Assembly (NCBI GenBank): GCA_026647215.1
Contig: JAPKHC010000041.1
Coordinates: forward strand, 13,016 to 77,015
DNA: 64,000 nucleotides
From: F1-120-MAGs118 sp013360535
GTDB lineage: Bacteria > Planctomycetota > UBA1135 > GCA-002686595
Direction of reading: 5' to 3'
In this document: positions 24,177 to 33,236 of the stretch, one piece after another
How the letters are laid out: each line of letters opens with the position of its first letter
Numbering within the stretch: the first letter of the stretch is position 1
The notes under the pieces: model-generated
The model's database searches: none
What the model was told of the DNA's origin: nothing
Seen by the model: only the letters and a program-made list of their open reading frames with translations
Program-made: the position numbers and the translations under genes

Positions 24177-25720
24177 AGCGCACGACGTCGTTCGTCGCGG
24201 CGCTCGCGCTGCTCGGTGCCGCCGCGTGCCAGAGCCGCGAGCCGCAGCGTCGTCCGCCGCCGATGCCGGTCTCGGACGGGCTCGTCGCGCGGCTGCGGCC
24301 GGCGCCCGCGGTGCCCGTGCTCGGCGCGCAGCCGCACGCGGAGCCGAGCCAGAGTGGCGCGCTGGAGCTCGAGCGCGTGATCCAGTCCGTCGAGACGAAC
24401 TTCCCGCTCGTGCTGGCGGCGCTCGAGGAGTTCGAGATCGCGCGCGGGCGAGTGCTGCAGGCGCAGGGCGGTTTCGACACGCGGCTGGGCGCACAGGGCA
24501 AGCTCGGGATCGAGGGCTACTACGAGAACGAGCGCGCGGACTTGCTCTTCGAGCAGCCGACCGAGCTCTTCGGGGCCACGCTCTCCGGCGGCTACCGCAT
24601 CGGCACCGGCCGGTTCGCGGGCTACGACGACGACGCACGCACCGACGAGGGCGGCGAGTTCCGCTTCGGGGTGCTCGTGCCGCTCCTGCAGAACTTCTCG
24701 ATCGACCCGCGGCGCGTCGCGCTGTGGCAGGCGCGCATCGGTGAGCAGCAGGCCGAGCCGATCGTGACGCGCAAGCGGCTCGAGGCGACGCGCAAGGCCG
24801 CCGACATCTACTGGAAGTGGGTCGCGTGGGGCCGCAAGCGCGCGATTGCGCAGCGGCTGCTCGAGCTCGCGCGCGGCCGTCAGGCGCAGGTGCAGGTGCT
24901 CGTCGACGAAGGCCAGATCGCGCGCATCAACCTCGTCGACAACGAGCGCCTGATCGTCGAGCGCGAGGCGAGTCTCGTGCGTGCCGAGCGCGGGCTGCAG
25001 GAGTCGGCGATCCTGCTCTCGCTGTACTGGCGCGATGCGGAGGGGCGGCCGGTCGTGGCCGGGCCGGAGGCGCTGCCGCAGCAGTTTCCCGCGGCGCGCC
25101 CGCCCGAGGAGACGCTCGTGCCGGGTGATGTCGAGCTCGCGCTCGAGCAGCGGCCCGAGGTGCGCGAGATCGAGCTGGAGCGCGAGCAGCTCGAGCTCGA
25201 CCTGTCGCTCTCCCGCAACCAGATGCTGCCGGCCTTCGACCTCGGCGTCGTCGCCTCGCAGGACGTCGGCGAGCAGTCGGGATCGGTCGCCGACCGCGAC
25301 CCGTTCGAGCTGCAGGCGCTGTTCAAGTTCTCGCTGCCGCTGCAGCGCTCGCGCCCGCGCGGCAAGATCCGCGAGCTCGAGGCCAAGCTCGCCAAGCTCA
25401 CGCGCGAGACCGGCTACGTGAAGGACGTGGTCGCGAGCGAAGTGGGCGACGCGAGTTCGGCGCTCCGGCAGGCGCACGCGCGACTCGCGCTCGCGCGGCG
25501 CAACGTCGAGCTGGCGCTCGAACTCGAGGCCGCCGAGCGCATCGCGCTCGACGAGGGCCAGAGTGACCTGTTCCGCGTCAACGTGCGCGAGCAGCAGACC
25601 GCCGTGGCCGCCGCTGCGGAAGTCGACGTGCAGAACGAGTACTTCAAGGCGCTCGCCGACTACCGCGCCGTGCTCGGCCTGACCTACGACGAGGTCCTGC
25701 CGACGGGCGGGCGACGCTGA
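24173..25720 (+). CDS. TolC-family outer-membrane efflux protein
   Basis: A 515-residue lipoprotein-type channel subunit starting at GTG 24173 within the adaptor's stop codon. The signal peptide ends in a lipobox-like AAAC. The body has the paired long helices and beta hairpins of outer-membrane efflux proteins (VIQSVETNFPLVLAALEEFEIARGRVLQAQGGFD, then two helical repeats around residues 190-290 and 390-490). It would form the outer-membrane duct for the ABC-HlyD complex. No candidate cargo with RTX repeats or a double-glycine leader lies next to the operon. The stop codon directly abuts that of the convergent porin gene. Confidence 0.9.
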   Translation: MKRTTSFVAALALLGAAACQSREPQRRPPPMPVSDGLVARLRPAPAVPVLGAQPHAEPSQSGALELERVIQSVETNFPLVLAALEEFEIARGRVLQAQGGFDTRLGAQGKLGIEGYYENERADLLFEQPTELFGATLSGGYRIGTGRFAGYDDDARTDEGGEFRFGVLVPLLQNFSIDPRRVALWQARIGEQQAEPIVTRKRLEATRKAADIYWKWVAWGRKRAIAQRLLELARGRQAQVQVLVDEGQIARINLVDNERLIVEREASLVRAERGLQESAILLSLYWRDAEGRPVVAGPEALPQQFPAARPPEETLVPGDVELALEQRPEVREIELEREQLELDLSLSRNQMLPAFDLGVVASQDVGEQSGSVADRDPFELQALFKFSLPLQRSRPRGKIRELEAKLAKLTRETGYVKDVVASEVGDASSALRQAHARLALARRNVELALELEAAERIALDEGQSDLFRVNVREQQTAVAAAAEVDVQNEYFKALADYRAVLGLTYDEVLPTGGRR

Positions 25721-27154
25721 TCAGAACGTGAGCAGCGTCTGCACGTAGGCGTAGTTCGTGTCGCCGTTGCCGCTGGCGTTCGGGGCGTTGTCGAGGAACT
25801 CGCCCGCGAACAGGTGGGCCACGCCGAAGTCGAGCGCGAGGTTGCCGGGGATCAGCGTCCAGCGCACGCGGGCCTCGACCAGCTGGCCGATCTCGTCGCC
25901 GGAGTTGCCCGTGGCGTCGCGCACGCCACCGGGCGTGTAGGCGTCCGTCGCGGAGGCGAGATACGCGAGGCGGTGCGCGAACATGAAGTCGACGCCTTCC
26001 TTGGGCACGACGGTCACGCGCCAGCCGGGCGACACGAGGTTGGCGCGCGCGAGGGCGCCGAGGATGCCCGTGGGGCCGAACTCCCAGCGCCGCGCGCCGT
26101 AGAGCGTGTCGAAGCGGTTGTTCTCGCCGTCCGAGTTGCTCGAATCGCCCGAGGCGTAGTCGAACTGCAACGCGAGGCGCGGCTTCCAGCCTGCGTCGAA
26201 CGTGTAGCCGGCTTCGGCGTGGTGGAAGAAGGCGAGGTGGTCGAGGTCGGTGTTCGAGGTCGTGCTCGTGCGCGACTCGCCGAACTGGAAGGCGCTCTCG
26301 AGCTCGAAGTCGAACTGCGACTTGGCGGGTTTCTTCAGCAGGCGGGCGCCGGTCGTCGTGAGGGCACGGTTCGCGGTGGCGAGGCCGGCCGTGTCCTGTT
26401 CCTTGAGGTGCAGCCAGTAGAGCTCGCCCTGCACGCCCGGCACGAGCTCGGCGAGCGTGCCGTACAGGCCCCAGAACTGGACGTGCGTGTCGCTGTCGTC
26501 GAGCTCGACGTCGTTGTCGAGCAGGCTGTCGAAGTCGCCGGGCAGGCGCCGCACGGGCAGCGTGAAGAAGGCGCGCAGCGAGTTCTTGCTCGCGTCCTCC
26601 CACAGGAAGTTCGCGCCGTCGAACGTGTTGGTCGTGTTGCGGAAGTCGTTGCGCGCGACGAGGCGGCGGTTGCCGAGGTCCATCGTGTGGCGCCCGAGGA
26701 TCACGCTCGCCTTGTCGCCTTCGGTCCACGGGCCCTTCGTCTCCCAGCCGACGAAGGCCTGAACCATCTCGGCGGCGTTGACGGTCGTCGTGTCGAGCGC
26801 GGAGCCGCGATCGGCCTCGTACTGGCGTGAGTCCATCAGCTCGGCCGTCGCGAGGAAGCGCTCGAGCTTGACGTCGGCGCGCAGGGTCGTGCGCAGCGCG
26901 AACAGGTGGTCGCTGCCGTCGAAGTTCGCGGCGGAGCGGAACTGGCCGTCGAGCACCTCGAAGCGCGAGCGCTGGGTCCCGCTCACCGTCAGCCACTCCG
27001 GCAGCGCGAGCGCCTTCTGCAGGCGCCAACCCTCGGCGGGCTTGGCGGCCTTCGGCGGCGTCGCGGCGGTCGGGGTGCCCTGGGTCTGCCGGGCGAGTGC
27101 CGGCGAGGCGAACAGCAGGGCGGCGGCGAGGCACGGAAGGCTGGGGCGGGTCAT
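25721..27154 (-). CDS. Alginate-export-type outer-membrane porin
   Basis: A 477-residue exported protein with start ATG 27154 and a Sec signal peptide cleaved near ALA-RQ (about residue 22). The mature part is a run of amphipathic beta strands with aromatic girdle residues: SRFEVLDGQFRSAANFDGSD, LRADVKLERFLATAELMDSRQYE, GRHTMDLGNRRLVARNDFRN and HAEAGYTFDAGWKPRLALQFDYASGD, ending in F (TLLTF), the usual beta-barrel end signal. The pattern matches the alginate-export family of 16-18-strand barrels, also used for other carbohydrates. Substrate not determined. It is divergent from the carbonic anhydrase gene with 293 bases between. Confidence 0.85.
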   Translation of the reverse strand: MTRPSLPCLAAALLFASPALARQTQGTPTAATPPKAAKPAEGWRLQKALALPEWLTVSGTQRSRFEVLDGQFRSAANFDGSDHLFALRTTLRADVKLERFLATAELMDSRQYEADRGSALDTTTVNAAEMVQAFVGWETKGPWTEGDKASVILGRHTMDLGNRRLVARNDFRNTTNTFDGANFLWEDASKNSLRAFFTLPVRRLPGDFDSLLDNDVELDDSDTHVQFWGLYGTLAELVPGVQGELYWLHLKEQDTAGLATANRALTTTGARLLKKPAKSQFDFELESAFQFGESRTSTTSNTDLDHLAFFHHAEAGYTFDAGWKPRLALQFDYASGDSSNSDGENNRFDTLYGARRWEFGPTGILGALARANLVSPGWRVTVVPKEGVDFMFAHRLAYLASATDAYTPGGVRDATGNSGDEIGQLVEARVRWTLIPGNLALDFGVAHLFAGEFLDNAPNASGNGDTNYAYVQTLLTF

Positions 27155-27447
27155 GAGGTTCGACCTGACGGAGTCGGGAGGGGGGGCTGGAGCGCTCCGA
27201 GCGGCCGAAAGGCACGGGCAGCGGGCGCTCGCTCCAAGCAACGGGCGTTCCGGCGCACGGAAATCCGTTTCCGACGACCACTGGCAGGTCCACGGAGGCC
27301 GTTCTGGAACTCGGATGCTACGAAAAGGTAGCGAAGCCGTCCTTTCCCTCTCGTTGCGGCTCTCCTGCGCACTTGGGGGGCGCGCCGACGCCGCCAGAGT
27401 GGGCGTAAACCAGAGGTAGGTCGCCTTCCGTCCCCGGAGCCACGCTC
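27155..27447. promoter_or_regulatory. Divergent promoter region with two small palindromes
   Basis: The region separates the divergent porin and carbonic anhydrase genes and is AT-richer than its flanks. It contains CGGAAA-TCCG-TTTCCG at 27258-27273 and GCTAC-GAAAAG-GTAGC at 27317-27332. Either may be an operator. No clear sigma-70 hexamer pair could be assigned. Confidence 0.35.
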
Positions 27448-28077
27448 ATGAGGAAAGTCGTTGTCGGTGCGGTCCTCGCTGGTTGGACGGTCGTGGGGCG
27501 CGAGACGCAGTTCGTGGTCGGAGGAGCGCTCGTCGACGCGGGGTACGGCCTGCAGGATGGCCTCGAGAGCTACGACTTCGCCAACACGCACGACATCACG
27601 CCCGAGCAGGTCTGGGAGGAGATCCAGAAGCAGAACCGGCTCTCGTCGGGGATGCGCTCGGCTTTCCCGCGCAGTACGCACCACCCGCTGGTCGCGCTCG
27701 TGGTCTGCATGGACGCGCGCATCGACACGAACGAGCTCGTCGGCGACACGCGGCGCTACTACTACGTGATCCGGACGGCGGGTTCGGTGATGAGCGAGCG
27801 TGAGCACGAGATGCTGGAGCTCGCCGTCACGAACGGTGTGAAGGTGGTCGTGCTGACGACCCACTCCGACTGTGCGGCGGAGCGTGCGGCCGCGACGCCG
27901 GAGCTGCGCAGCCAGTTCCCGGCGCTCGCGCAAGCCGTCGACGACCGCGAGGCCGCGGTCGAGGGCTTCCTCTCGCGTCCGAAGATCGCGGACGCGATCG
28001 CCAAGGGGCACCTGCTGGTGAAGCGGGTCGCGATCTCGACGCTGACCGACCGGCTGGCGGACCCCGACAGCCAGTAA
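27448..28077 (+). CDS. Beta-class carbonic anhydrase
   Basis: A 209-residue protein that hydrates CO2 to bicarbonate. The zinc site and catalytic pair are seen as C87-x-D89-x-R91 in VVCMDARID and H139-x2-C142 in TTHSDC, the C-x-D-x-R / H-x2-C signature of beta-class enzymes. Between them runs RYYYVIRTAGSV. The first 45 residues, including a hydrophobic stretch (VVVGAVLAGWTVVGR), are an extension before the usual start of the domain and could be an export signal or membrane anchor. A regulatory or small-molecule-binding homologue cannot be ruled out, but the active-site residues are complete. Confidence 0.87.
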   Translation: MRKVVVGAVLAGWTVVGRETQFVVGGALVDAGYGLQDGLESYDFANTHDITPEQVWEEIQKQNRLSSGMRSAFPRSTHHPLVALVVCMDARIDTNELVGDTRRYYYVIRTAGSVMSEREHEMLELAVTNGVKVVVLTTHSDCAAERAAATPELRSQFPALAQAVDDREAAVEGFLSRPKIADAIAKGHLLVKRVAISTLTDRLADPDSQ

Positions 28078-28254
28078 GGCGTCCGGTTCCGGGCACGGAC
28101 CGTCGGAAGGCCTCGCCAGGGCGGGGTCGGGCTGCCGGAGTTGCCGCCGTGTCTCAAGTTTGAACAGCGGCTGGGCGATGAGCTTCCGGCGCCGCGCCCG
28201 GCCTAGGTCGGATGCGGGTTCCGCCTCGCCCACTCACCCCCATCGGACCCCTCG

Positions 28255-30030
28255 ATGCAGACCTCCCTGGACACCGCTCCGTCCCTCGCAGGACAGGCCC
28301 GCGCTGAAACCGCCACCGCCGATGCCGCGCGCATGCGTTCGATGATCGAGAACGCGCCCGTGAACATCATGTGCGCGGACCGCGACCTCAAGATCACGTA
28401 CGTCAACCCCAAGTCGCTCGAGACGCTCAAGAGCATCGAGCGCCTGCTGCCGATCCGCGCCGATCAGTTGCTCGGCCAGTCGATCGACATCTTCCACAAG
28501 AACCCGGCGCACCAGCGCAAGCTGCTCGCCGACCCGCGCAACCTGCCGCACCGCGCGACGATCCAGCTCGGCGAGCAGGCGCTCGACCTGCTCGTGACCG
28601 CCATGCGCGACGAGAACGGCGAGTACATCGGGCCGATGGTGACGTGGGACGTGATCACCGAGAAGCTCCGCAAGGACCGGGAGATCGCGCGCATCACCTC
28701 GATGATCGAGAACATGCCGATCAACGTGATGTGCGCGGATCGCGACCTGCGCATCACGTACGCGAACCCCAAGTCGATCGAGACGCTGAAGACGATCGAG
28801 CACCTGCTGCCGATCCGGGCCAAGGACGTGGTCGGCCAGTCGATCGACATCTTCCACAAGAACCCCGCGCACCAGCGGCGCATGCTCGCGGACGCGCGCA
28901 ACCTGCCGCACAGCGCGCAGATCCAGGTCGGCGACCAGACGCTGCACCTGCTCGTGTCGGCCATGCGCAACGAGAGCGGCGAGTACGTCGGACCGATGGT
29001 GACCTGGGAGGTCATCACGGAACGTCTCGCCATCGAGCGCCAGGTGAAGGAGACGCAGGATCGCGAGTGCAAGGTCGCGCTCGACCTGCGCGAGAAGGTC
29101 GCGGCGATCCTCGTCACGGTCAACGCCGCGGCGAATGGCGACCTCACGCAGCGCGTGACGGTCACCAGCGACGACGACATCGGCCGCCTCGGCAAGGGGC
29201 TGACGACGCTGATGGACGCGCTGCGCAGCTCGCTCAAGCAGATCTCCGAGGTCTCGACCTCGCTCTCCGGCGCCGCCGAGGAACTGACTTCGGTCTCGAG
29301 CCAGATGGGCGCGGCCGCGGAAGAGACCTCGGTGCAGTCGAAGGTCGTGACCCAGGCCTCCGAGCGCGTCAGCCACAACACGCAGATCGTGGCCGCGGGC
29401 ACCGAGGAGATGTCGGCGAGCATCAAGGAGATCGCGACGTCCGCCGAGCGCGCCTCGCGCGTGGCGAGCGAGGCGGTCGAGGTCGCGCAGCTCACCAACC
29501 AGAGCGTGTCGAAGCTCGGCACCTCCTCGGCGGAGATCGGTCAGGTGATCAAGGTGATCACCGGCATCGCGCAGCAGACCAACTTGCTCGCGCTCAACGC
29601 GACGATCGAGGCCGCGCGCGCCGGCGAGGCGGGCCGCGGGTTCGCTGTCGTCGCGCACGAGGTCAAGGAGCTCGCCAAGGAGACCGCGAAAGCGACCGAG
29701 GACATCGGGCGGCGCATCGAGGCCATCCAGAGCGACACGAAGGGTGCGGTCGATGCCATCAGCCGCATCGACAAGATCATCCAGGACATCCACCAGACGC
29801 AGACGACCATCGCCGGTGCCGTGCAGGAACAGAGCGCGACCACGCAGGAGATGGCGCGCAACGTCGCCGAATCGGCGCGCGGTGCGGCCGAGATCGTGAA
29901 CAACATCGGCTCGGTCTCCTCGGCGGCGGCCAGCACGTCGACGGGCGCTGCGGATGCGCAGCGGGCTGCGGTCGAGCTCGCGAAGATGGCGACGGCGCTG
30001 CAGGGACTGGTCACGAAGTTCCGCGTCTGA
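28255..30030 (+). CDS. Soluble methyl-accepting chemotaxis protein with two PAS domains
   Basis: A 591-residue cytoplasmic receptor without membrane helices. Residues about 24-142 and 144-262 are two PAS domains that are near copies of each other (offset 120 codons; each has MIENxPxNxMCADRDL and GQSIDIFHKNPAHQR). A HAMP-like linker (about 262-320) follows. The signalling domain is in the C-terminal 250 residues with the conserved hairpin tip IAQQTNLLALNATIEAARAG and GRGFAVVAHEVKELAKET. It would couple to CheW/CheA, but no che genes are in the window. PAS ligands may be haem, flavin or an intracellular signal. Confidence 0.93.
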   Translation: MQTSLDTAPSLAGQARAETATADAARMRSMIENAPVNIMCADRDLKITYVNPKSLETLKSIERLLPIRADQLLGQSIDIFHKNPAHQRKLLADPRNLPHRATIQLGEQALDLLVTAMRDENGEYIGPMVTWDVITEKLRKDREIARITSMIENMPINVMCADRDLRITYANPKSIETLKTIEHLLPIRAKDVVGQSIDIFHKNPAHQRRMLADARNLPHSAQIQVGDQTLHLLVSAMRNESGEYVGPMVTWEVITERLAIERQVKETQDRECKVALDLREKVAAILVTVNAAANGDLTQRVTVTSDDDIGRLGKGLTTLMDALRSSLKQISEVSTSLSGAAEELTSVSSQMGAAAEETSVQSKVVTQASERVSHNTQIVAAGTEEMSASIKEIATSAERASRVASEAVEVAQLTNQSVSKLGTSSAEIGQVIKVITGIAQQTNLLALNATIEAARAGEAGRGFAVVAHEVKELAKETAKATEDIGRRIEAIQSDTKGAVDAISRIDKIIQDIHQTQTTIAGAVQEQSATTQEMARNVAESARGAAEIVNNIGSVSSAAASTSTGAADAQRAAVELAKMATALQGLVTKFRV

Positions 30031-30137
30031 TCGCAAGTCGTGAAGTCACGCGGCGCGGGCTGGCCCTCGGGCGAGCCCGCGCCGTTGCGCGTTCGGTGCG
30101 AATGGGCAGCACGAAGCGGAACTGCTAGAACGGCGCC

Positions 30138-31484
30138 ATGTTCCAGCGCGCCTCCTTGGGGTTGGGTTTGGTCACTGCACTTGCCTTCGGCGCGCAGCAA
30201 GCGCGCACGTTCGGCGTCGGGCATGCGTTCGAAGGCCTGCCGGTCTCGGCGGAGCCCGCGCCGATGTACGCGAGCGACGCGAAACATCCGCTGAACGAGC
30301 TGCACGCACTGCTGTTCCTCGCCGAGCGCCTGCCGACCGAAGTCGGCGCGAGCCTGCCGGAGGAGCGCGCGAAGGAAGGGCTCGCCGATGCGGAGTTCTT
30401 CACCGGCAAGTGGTACTTCCGCAACCGGCGCGGGCCCGAGATCACCGAGGCCGATCGACGGCTGTTCGGTGGTGACGTGCGCGTGTCGCCGGTCGAGCGA
30501 TTGGAGGGTGAGCGGGCCGCGAGGCTGCGCGAGCTGCTGGCCAAGCTCGCGACGCGCGAGCAGGTCGCGGGCATCGCGGAGCTGCGCACGCCGCTGGCGC
30601 GGGCGCTGCTGCAGTGGGACCTGCTCTCGGTGTGGTGGCGCATCGAGCGCAACGGACTCGAGGGAGGCACACTCGCGGCGGAGGAGGCGACGTTGCTCGC
30701 GATGGCGCGCTCGATCCACGCGCTCGCGCTCGACAAGGCGGAGATCGTGGCGCTCGAGAGCGGTGTCGCCGCGCTGCCGCCGACGGGGGATGGGACGGAT
30801 CGCGCGAAGCCCTACGTCCCCGCCGGACTGCTCGCCGGGCCACAAGGTGCGTGGGTGGAGGTCGCGCGCGAGGCGAAGGAGCTCTTCCACGCGCGCAACT
30901 CGCTGCGCACGGCGCGTGTGCTCGTGCGCGCCGAAAGTGCCGAAGCTACGCGCAAGCTGGTCGAGCTGTCGGCCAAGGCCACCGACGAGGAGTCGACGCC
31001 GAAACTGCAGATCGGCACGGAGGCGGCGCTCGTGCTGAACCTCGTGCTGGTCGACTCCGAGCTCGCGGCGGTCGCGTCGCCGGTCGTCAGCGAGGTGCGC
31101 GTGCGGCGCGTGAGCGGTCCCGCGGAGCTGCGGCCCGACAACGGCAGCTCGCGCGACGGCTGGAGCCACTGGATCTACATGCTGTCGCGCCCGGGCGCGT
31201 TGCTCGCGAGCGGCGAGCGCTTCCGTTTCGTGCCCGACACCGCGCAGGGCCTGTTCCTCGAGTACGGGACGCCGAAGTACACGACCTACCACGCGCAGTG
31301 CGCGCTCTGCCATCGCCGCACCAACTCCGGCGGGCAGGATCCGGACGGCATCCGCGCGCTGGGGCGCTACGGGCATCCGTCCGTGGAGAGCGATCCGAAC
31401 GCGCGGGCGCGGCTCGCCGAGGCGCAGTTCGCCGAGATCCTCGCGCAGCTGCGAGTGCGGCTCGGTCTCGTCGAGACGAAGTGA
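30138..31484 (+). CDS. Exported protein with one C-terminal CxxCH haem motif
   Basis: A 448-residue protein with a short N-terminal signal (LGLGLVTALAFGAQQA). I do not recognise the body, which is helical and rich in Ala/Arg/Glu (residues 45-290) with a beta-rich segment near VVSEVRVRRVSGPAE. Close to the C-terminus is YHAQCALCHRRTNSGGQDPDG, a C-x2-C-H motif for covalent haem c, although no distal Met could be assigned with certainty. It could be a single-haem electron carrier or a protein with a redox cofactor in the periplasm. It stands alone and converges on the ggt gene. Unassigned family. Confidence 0.72.
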   Translation: MFQRASLGLGLVTALAFGAQQARTFGVGHAFEGLPVSAEPAPMYASDAKHPLNELHALLFLAERLPTEVGASLPEERAKEGLADAEFFTGKWYFRNRRGPEITEADRRLFGGDVRVSPVERLEGERAARLRELLAKLATREQVAGIAELRTPLARALLQWDLLSVWWRIERNGLEGGTLAAEEATLLAMARSIHALALDKAEIVALESGVAALPPTGDGTDRAKPYVPAGLLAGPQGAWVEVAREAKELFHARNSLRTARVLVRAESAEATRKLVELSAKATDEESTPKLQIGTEAALVLNLVLVDSELAAVASPVVSEVRVRRVSGPAELRPDNGSSRDGWSHWIYMLSRPGALLASGERFRFVPDTAQGLFLEYGTPKYTTYHAQCALCHRRTNSGGQDPDGIRALGRYGHPSVESDPNARARLAEAQFAEILAQLRVRLGLVETK

Positions 31485-31491
31485 CGCGCGC

Positions 31492-33168
31492 TCAGTAGCC
31501 GATCGCGCAGCCGTCCTTGCGGCTCTCGGAGGCACCGATGTACACGCCGCGCGCGCGGTCCCACAGGATCGCCTGATACCCGCCGAAGTCGCCGACGTTC
31601 GTGCCGACCGAGTGGCCGCGTTGCACGAGCTCGCGCAGCGTTTCCTGCGGATAACCCGACTCGAGGAACACGCGTCCGCCGTCGCTCATGCGCTCGCCCG
31701 TCGGCTCCGACGAGCCGTCGTGCAGGATGCGCGGGGCGTCGCCGGCCTCCTGCAGGTTCATCTGGAAGTCGATCAGGTTCAGCACGATCTGCACATGGCC
31801 CTGCGGCTGCGTCGCGCCGCCCATCACGCCGAAGCTCAGGTACGGCTCGCCGTCCTTCGTGACGAAGGCGGGGATGATCGTGTGGAACGGGCGCTTGCGC
31901 GGTGCATAGGAATTGGCGCGGCCGGGCGTGAGGTCGAACAGCTCGCCGCGGTCCTGCAGGATGAAGCCGAGCTCGCCGGGAGTCATGCCGGAGCCCATGC
32001 CGCGGTAGTTGCTCTGGATGAGCGAGACCATCATCCCGCTCGAGTCCGCGGTGGTGAGGTAGATCGTGTCGCCTTCGTCCGCAGCGGGATTTCCGACGGG
32101 AAAACTGCGGGCCGCACGCTCGCCGATCAGCTTGCGGCGCTCGGCGGCGTAACGCTCCGAGATCAGGTCGTCGACCTTCACCGTCATCGCGTCGAGGTCG
32201 GCGTACAGCGCCGCGCGGTCCTCGAAAGCGAGCTTCTTCGCCTCGACGAAACGGTGCACGTGCTGTGTCGAGCCAAAACCCGCAGCCGCCATGTCGTAGC
32301 CCTCGAGGATGCCGAGCATCTGCAGCGCCGCGATGCCCTGGCCGTTCGGCGGAAGCTCCCACACGTCGTAGCCGCGGTAATTCAGGCTCACCGGCGCGAT
32401 CCACTCGCCCGTGTGCGCCGCCATGTCCTCGGCCGTGAGGAAGCCGCCCTGCGCCTTCATGTAGGTCTCGATCTCGCGCGCGACGCGGCCCTGGTAGAAC
32501 GCGTCACGGCCTTCTTTCGCGAGCAATTCGAGCGTGTTCGCAAGGCGCGGGTTGCTGAACACGTCACCCTTCTGCGGCGCGCGCCCGCCCGGCAGGAACG
32601 TCTCGGCGAATCCGGGGAACTGCTTCAGCGTGTTGGCGCTGCGGCCCCAGTAGTACGCGACGAGCTCCGTCACCGGCGCACCCTCGCGCGCGTGCGCGAT
32701 CGCGGGCGCGAGCACCTGCGCCATCGGCAACTTGCCGAAGCGCGCGTGCAACGCGAACCAGCCGTCGACGCAACCGGGCACCGAAACCGGAAGCGGTCCG
32801 AGCGCCGGAATGCGCTTGAGCCCGCGGCGCGCGAACTCTTCGGCCGTCAACGTCGCCGGCGAGCGCCCGCTGCCGTTGTAGCCGGCGAGCTTGCGCTCTT
32901 TCGGATCCCACACGATCGCGTACAGGTCGCCGCCGAGTCCGCAACCCGTCGGTTCGAGCAGCGCCTGCACCGCGTTGGCGGCGATCGCCGCGTCGACCGC
33001 GCTTCCGCCGGCCTTCAGCGTGTCGATCGCCGCGAGCGACGCGAGCGGGATGCTCGTCGCCGCCATGCCGTGGCGCGCGATCACCTCGGAACGGGTGGCG
33101 AAGGGCTTGCCGGTGATGCGGTCGCCGGGGAGCAACGTCAACGTGGCCGCGAGGAGCGTGGTGATCAT
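31492..33168 (-). CDS. ggt: Gamma-glutamyltransferase
   Basis: A 558-residue N-terminal-nucleophile hydrolase with an N-terminal signal peptide (MITTLLAATLTLLPG). It removes or transfers gamma-glutamyl groups from glutathione and related peptides in the periplasm. The family's blocks are present: SEVIARHGMAATSIPLAS, LKAGGSAVDAAIAANAVQALLEPTGCGLGGDLYAIV, and the self-cleavage site in DEGDTIYLTTADSSGMMVSLIQSNY where the Thr of GDT is the nucleophile after cleavage. The closing blocks GSGMTPGELGFILQDRG and KRPFHTIIPAFV follow. Convergent with the CxxCH gene. Confidence 0.95.
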   Translation of the reverse strand: MITTLLAATLTLLPGDRITGKPFATRSEVIARHGMAATSIPLASLAAIDTLKAGGSAVDAAIAANAVQALLEPTGCGLGGDLYAIVWDPKERKLAGYNGSGRSPATLTAEEFARRGLKRIPALGPLPVSVPGCVDGWFALHARFGKLPMAQVLAPAIAHAREGAPVTELVAYYWGRSANTLKQFPGFAETFLPGGRAPQKGDVFSNPRLANTLELLAKEGRDAFYQGRVAREIETYMKAQGGFLTAEDMAAHTGEWIAPVSLNYRGYDVWELPPNGQGIAALQMLGILEGYDMAAAGFGSTQHVHRFVEAKKLAFEDRAALYADLDAMTVKVDDLISERYAAERRKLIGERAARSFPVGNPAADEGDTIYLTTADSSGMMVSLIQSNYRGMGSGMTPGELGFILQDRGELFDLTPGRANSYAPRKRPFHTIIPAFVTKDGEPYLSFGVMGGATQPQGHVQIVLNLIDFQMNLQEAGDAPRILHDGSSEPTGERMSDGGRVFLESGYPQETLRELVQRGHSVGTNVGDFGGYQAILWDRARGVYIGASESRKDGCAIGY

Positions 33169-33236
33169 CGGCCAGAGTCTGGCACGCGCTCGCCGTGCGC
33201 GGAATCCGTGGAACTTGAAAGCCCGAGCTTGGTTTC

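Noticed and set aside
20370..24638. A 1422-codon open frame on the minus strand opposite the secretion operon
   Set aside because: It is Arg/His/Gln-rich with no domain pattern and lies fully opposite three clearly conserved genes. Such frames arise from GC-rich third codon positions.
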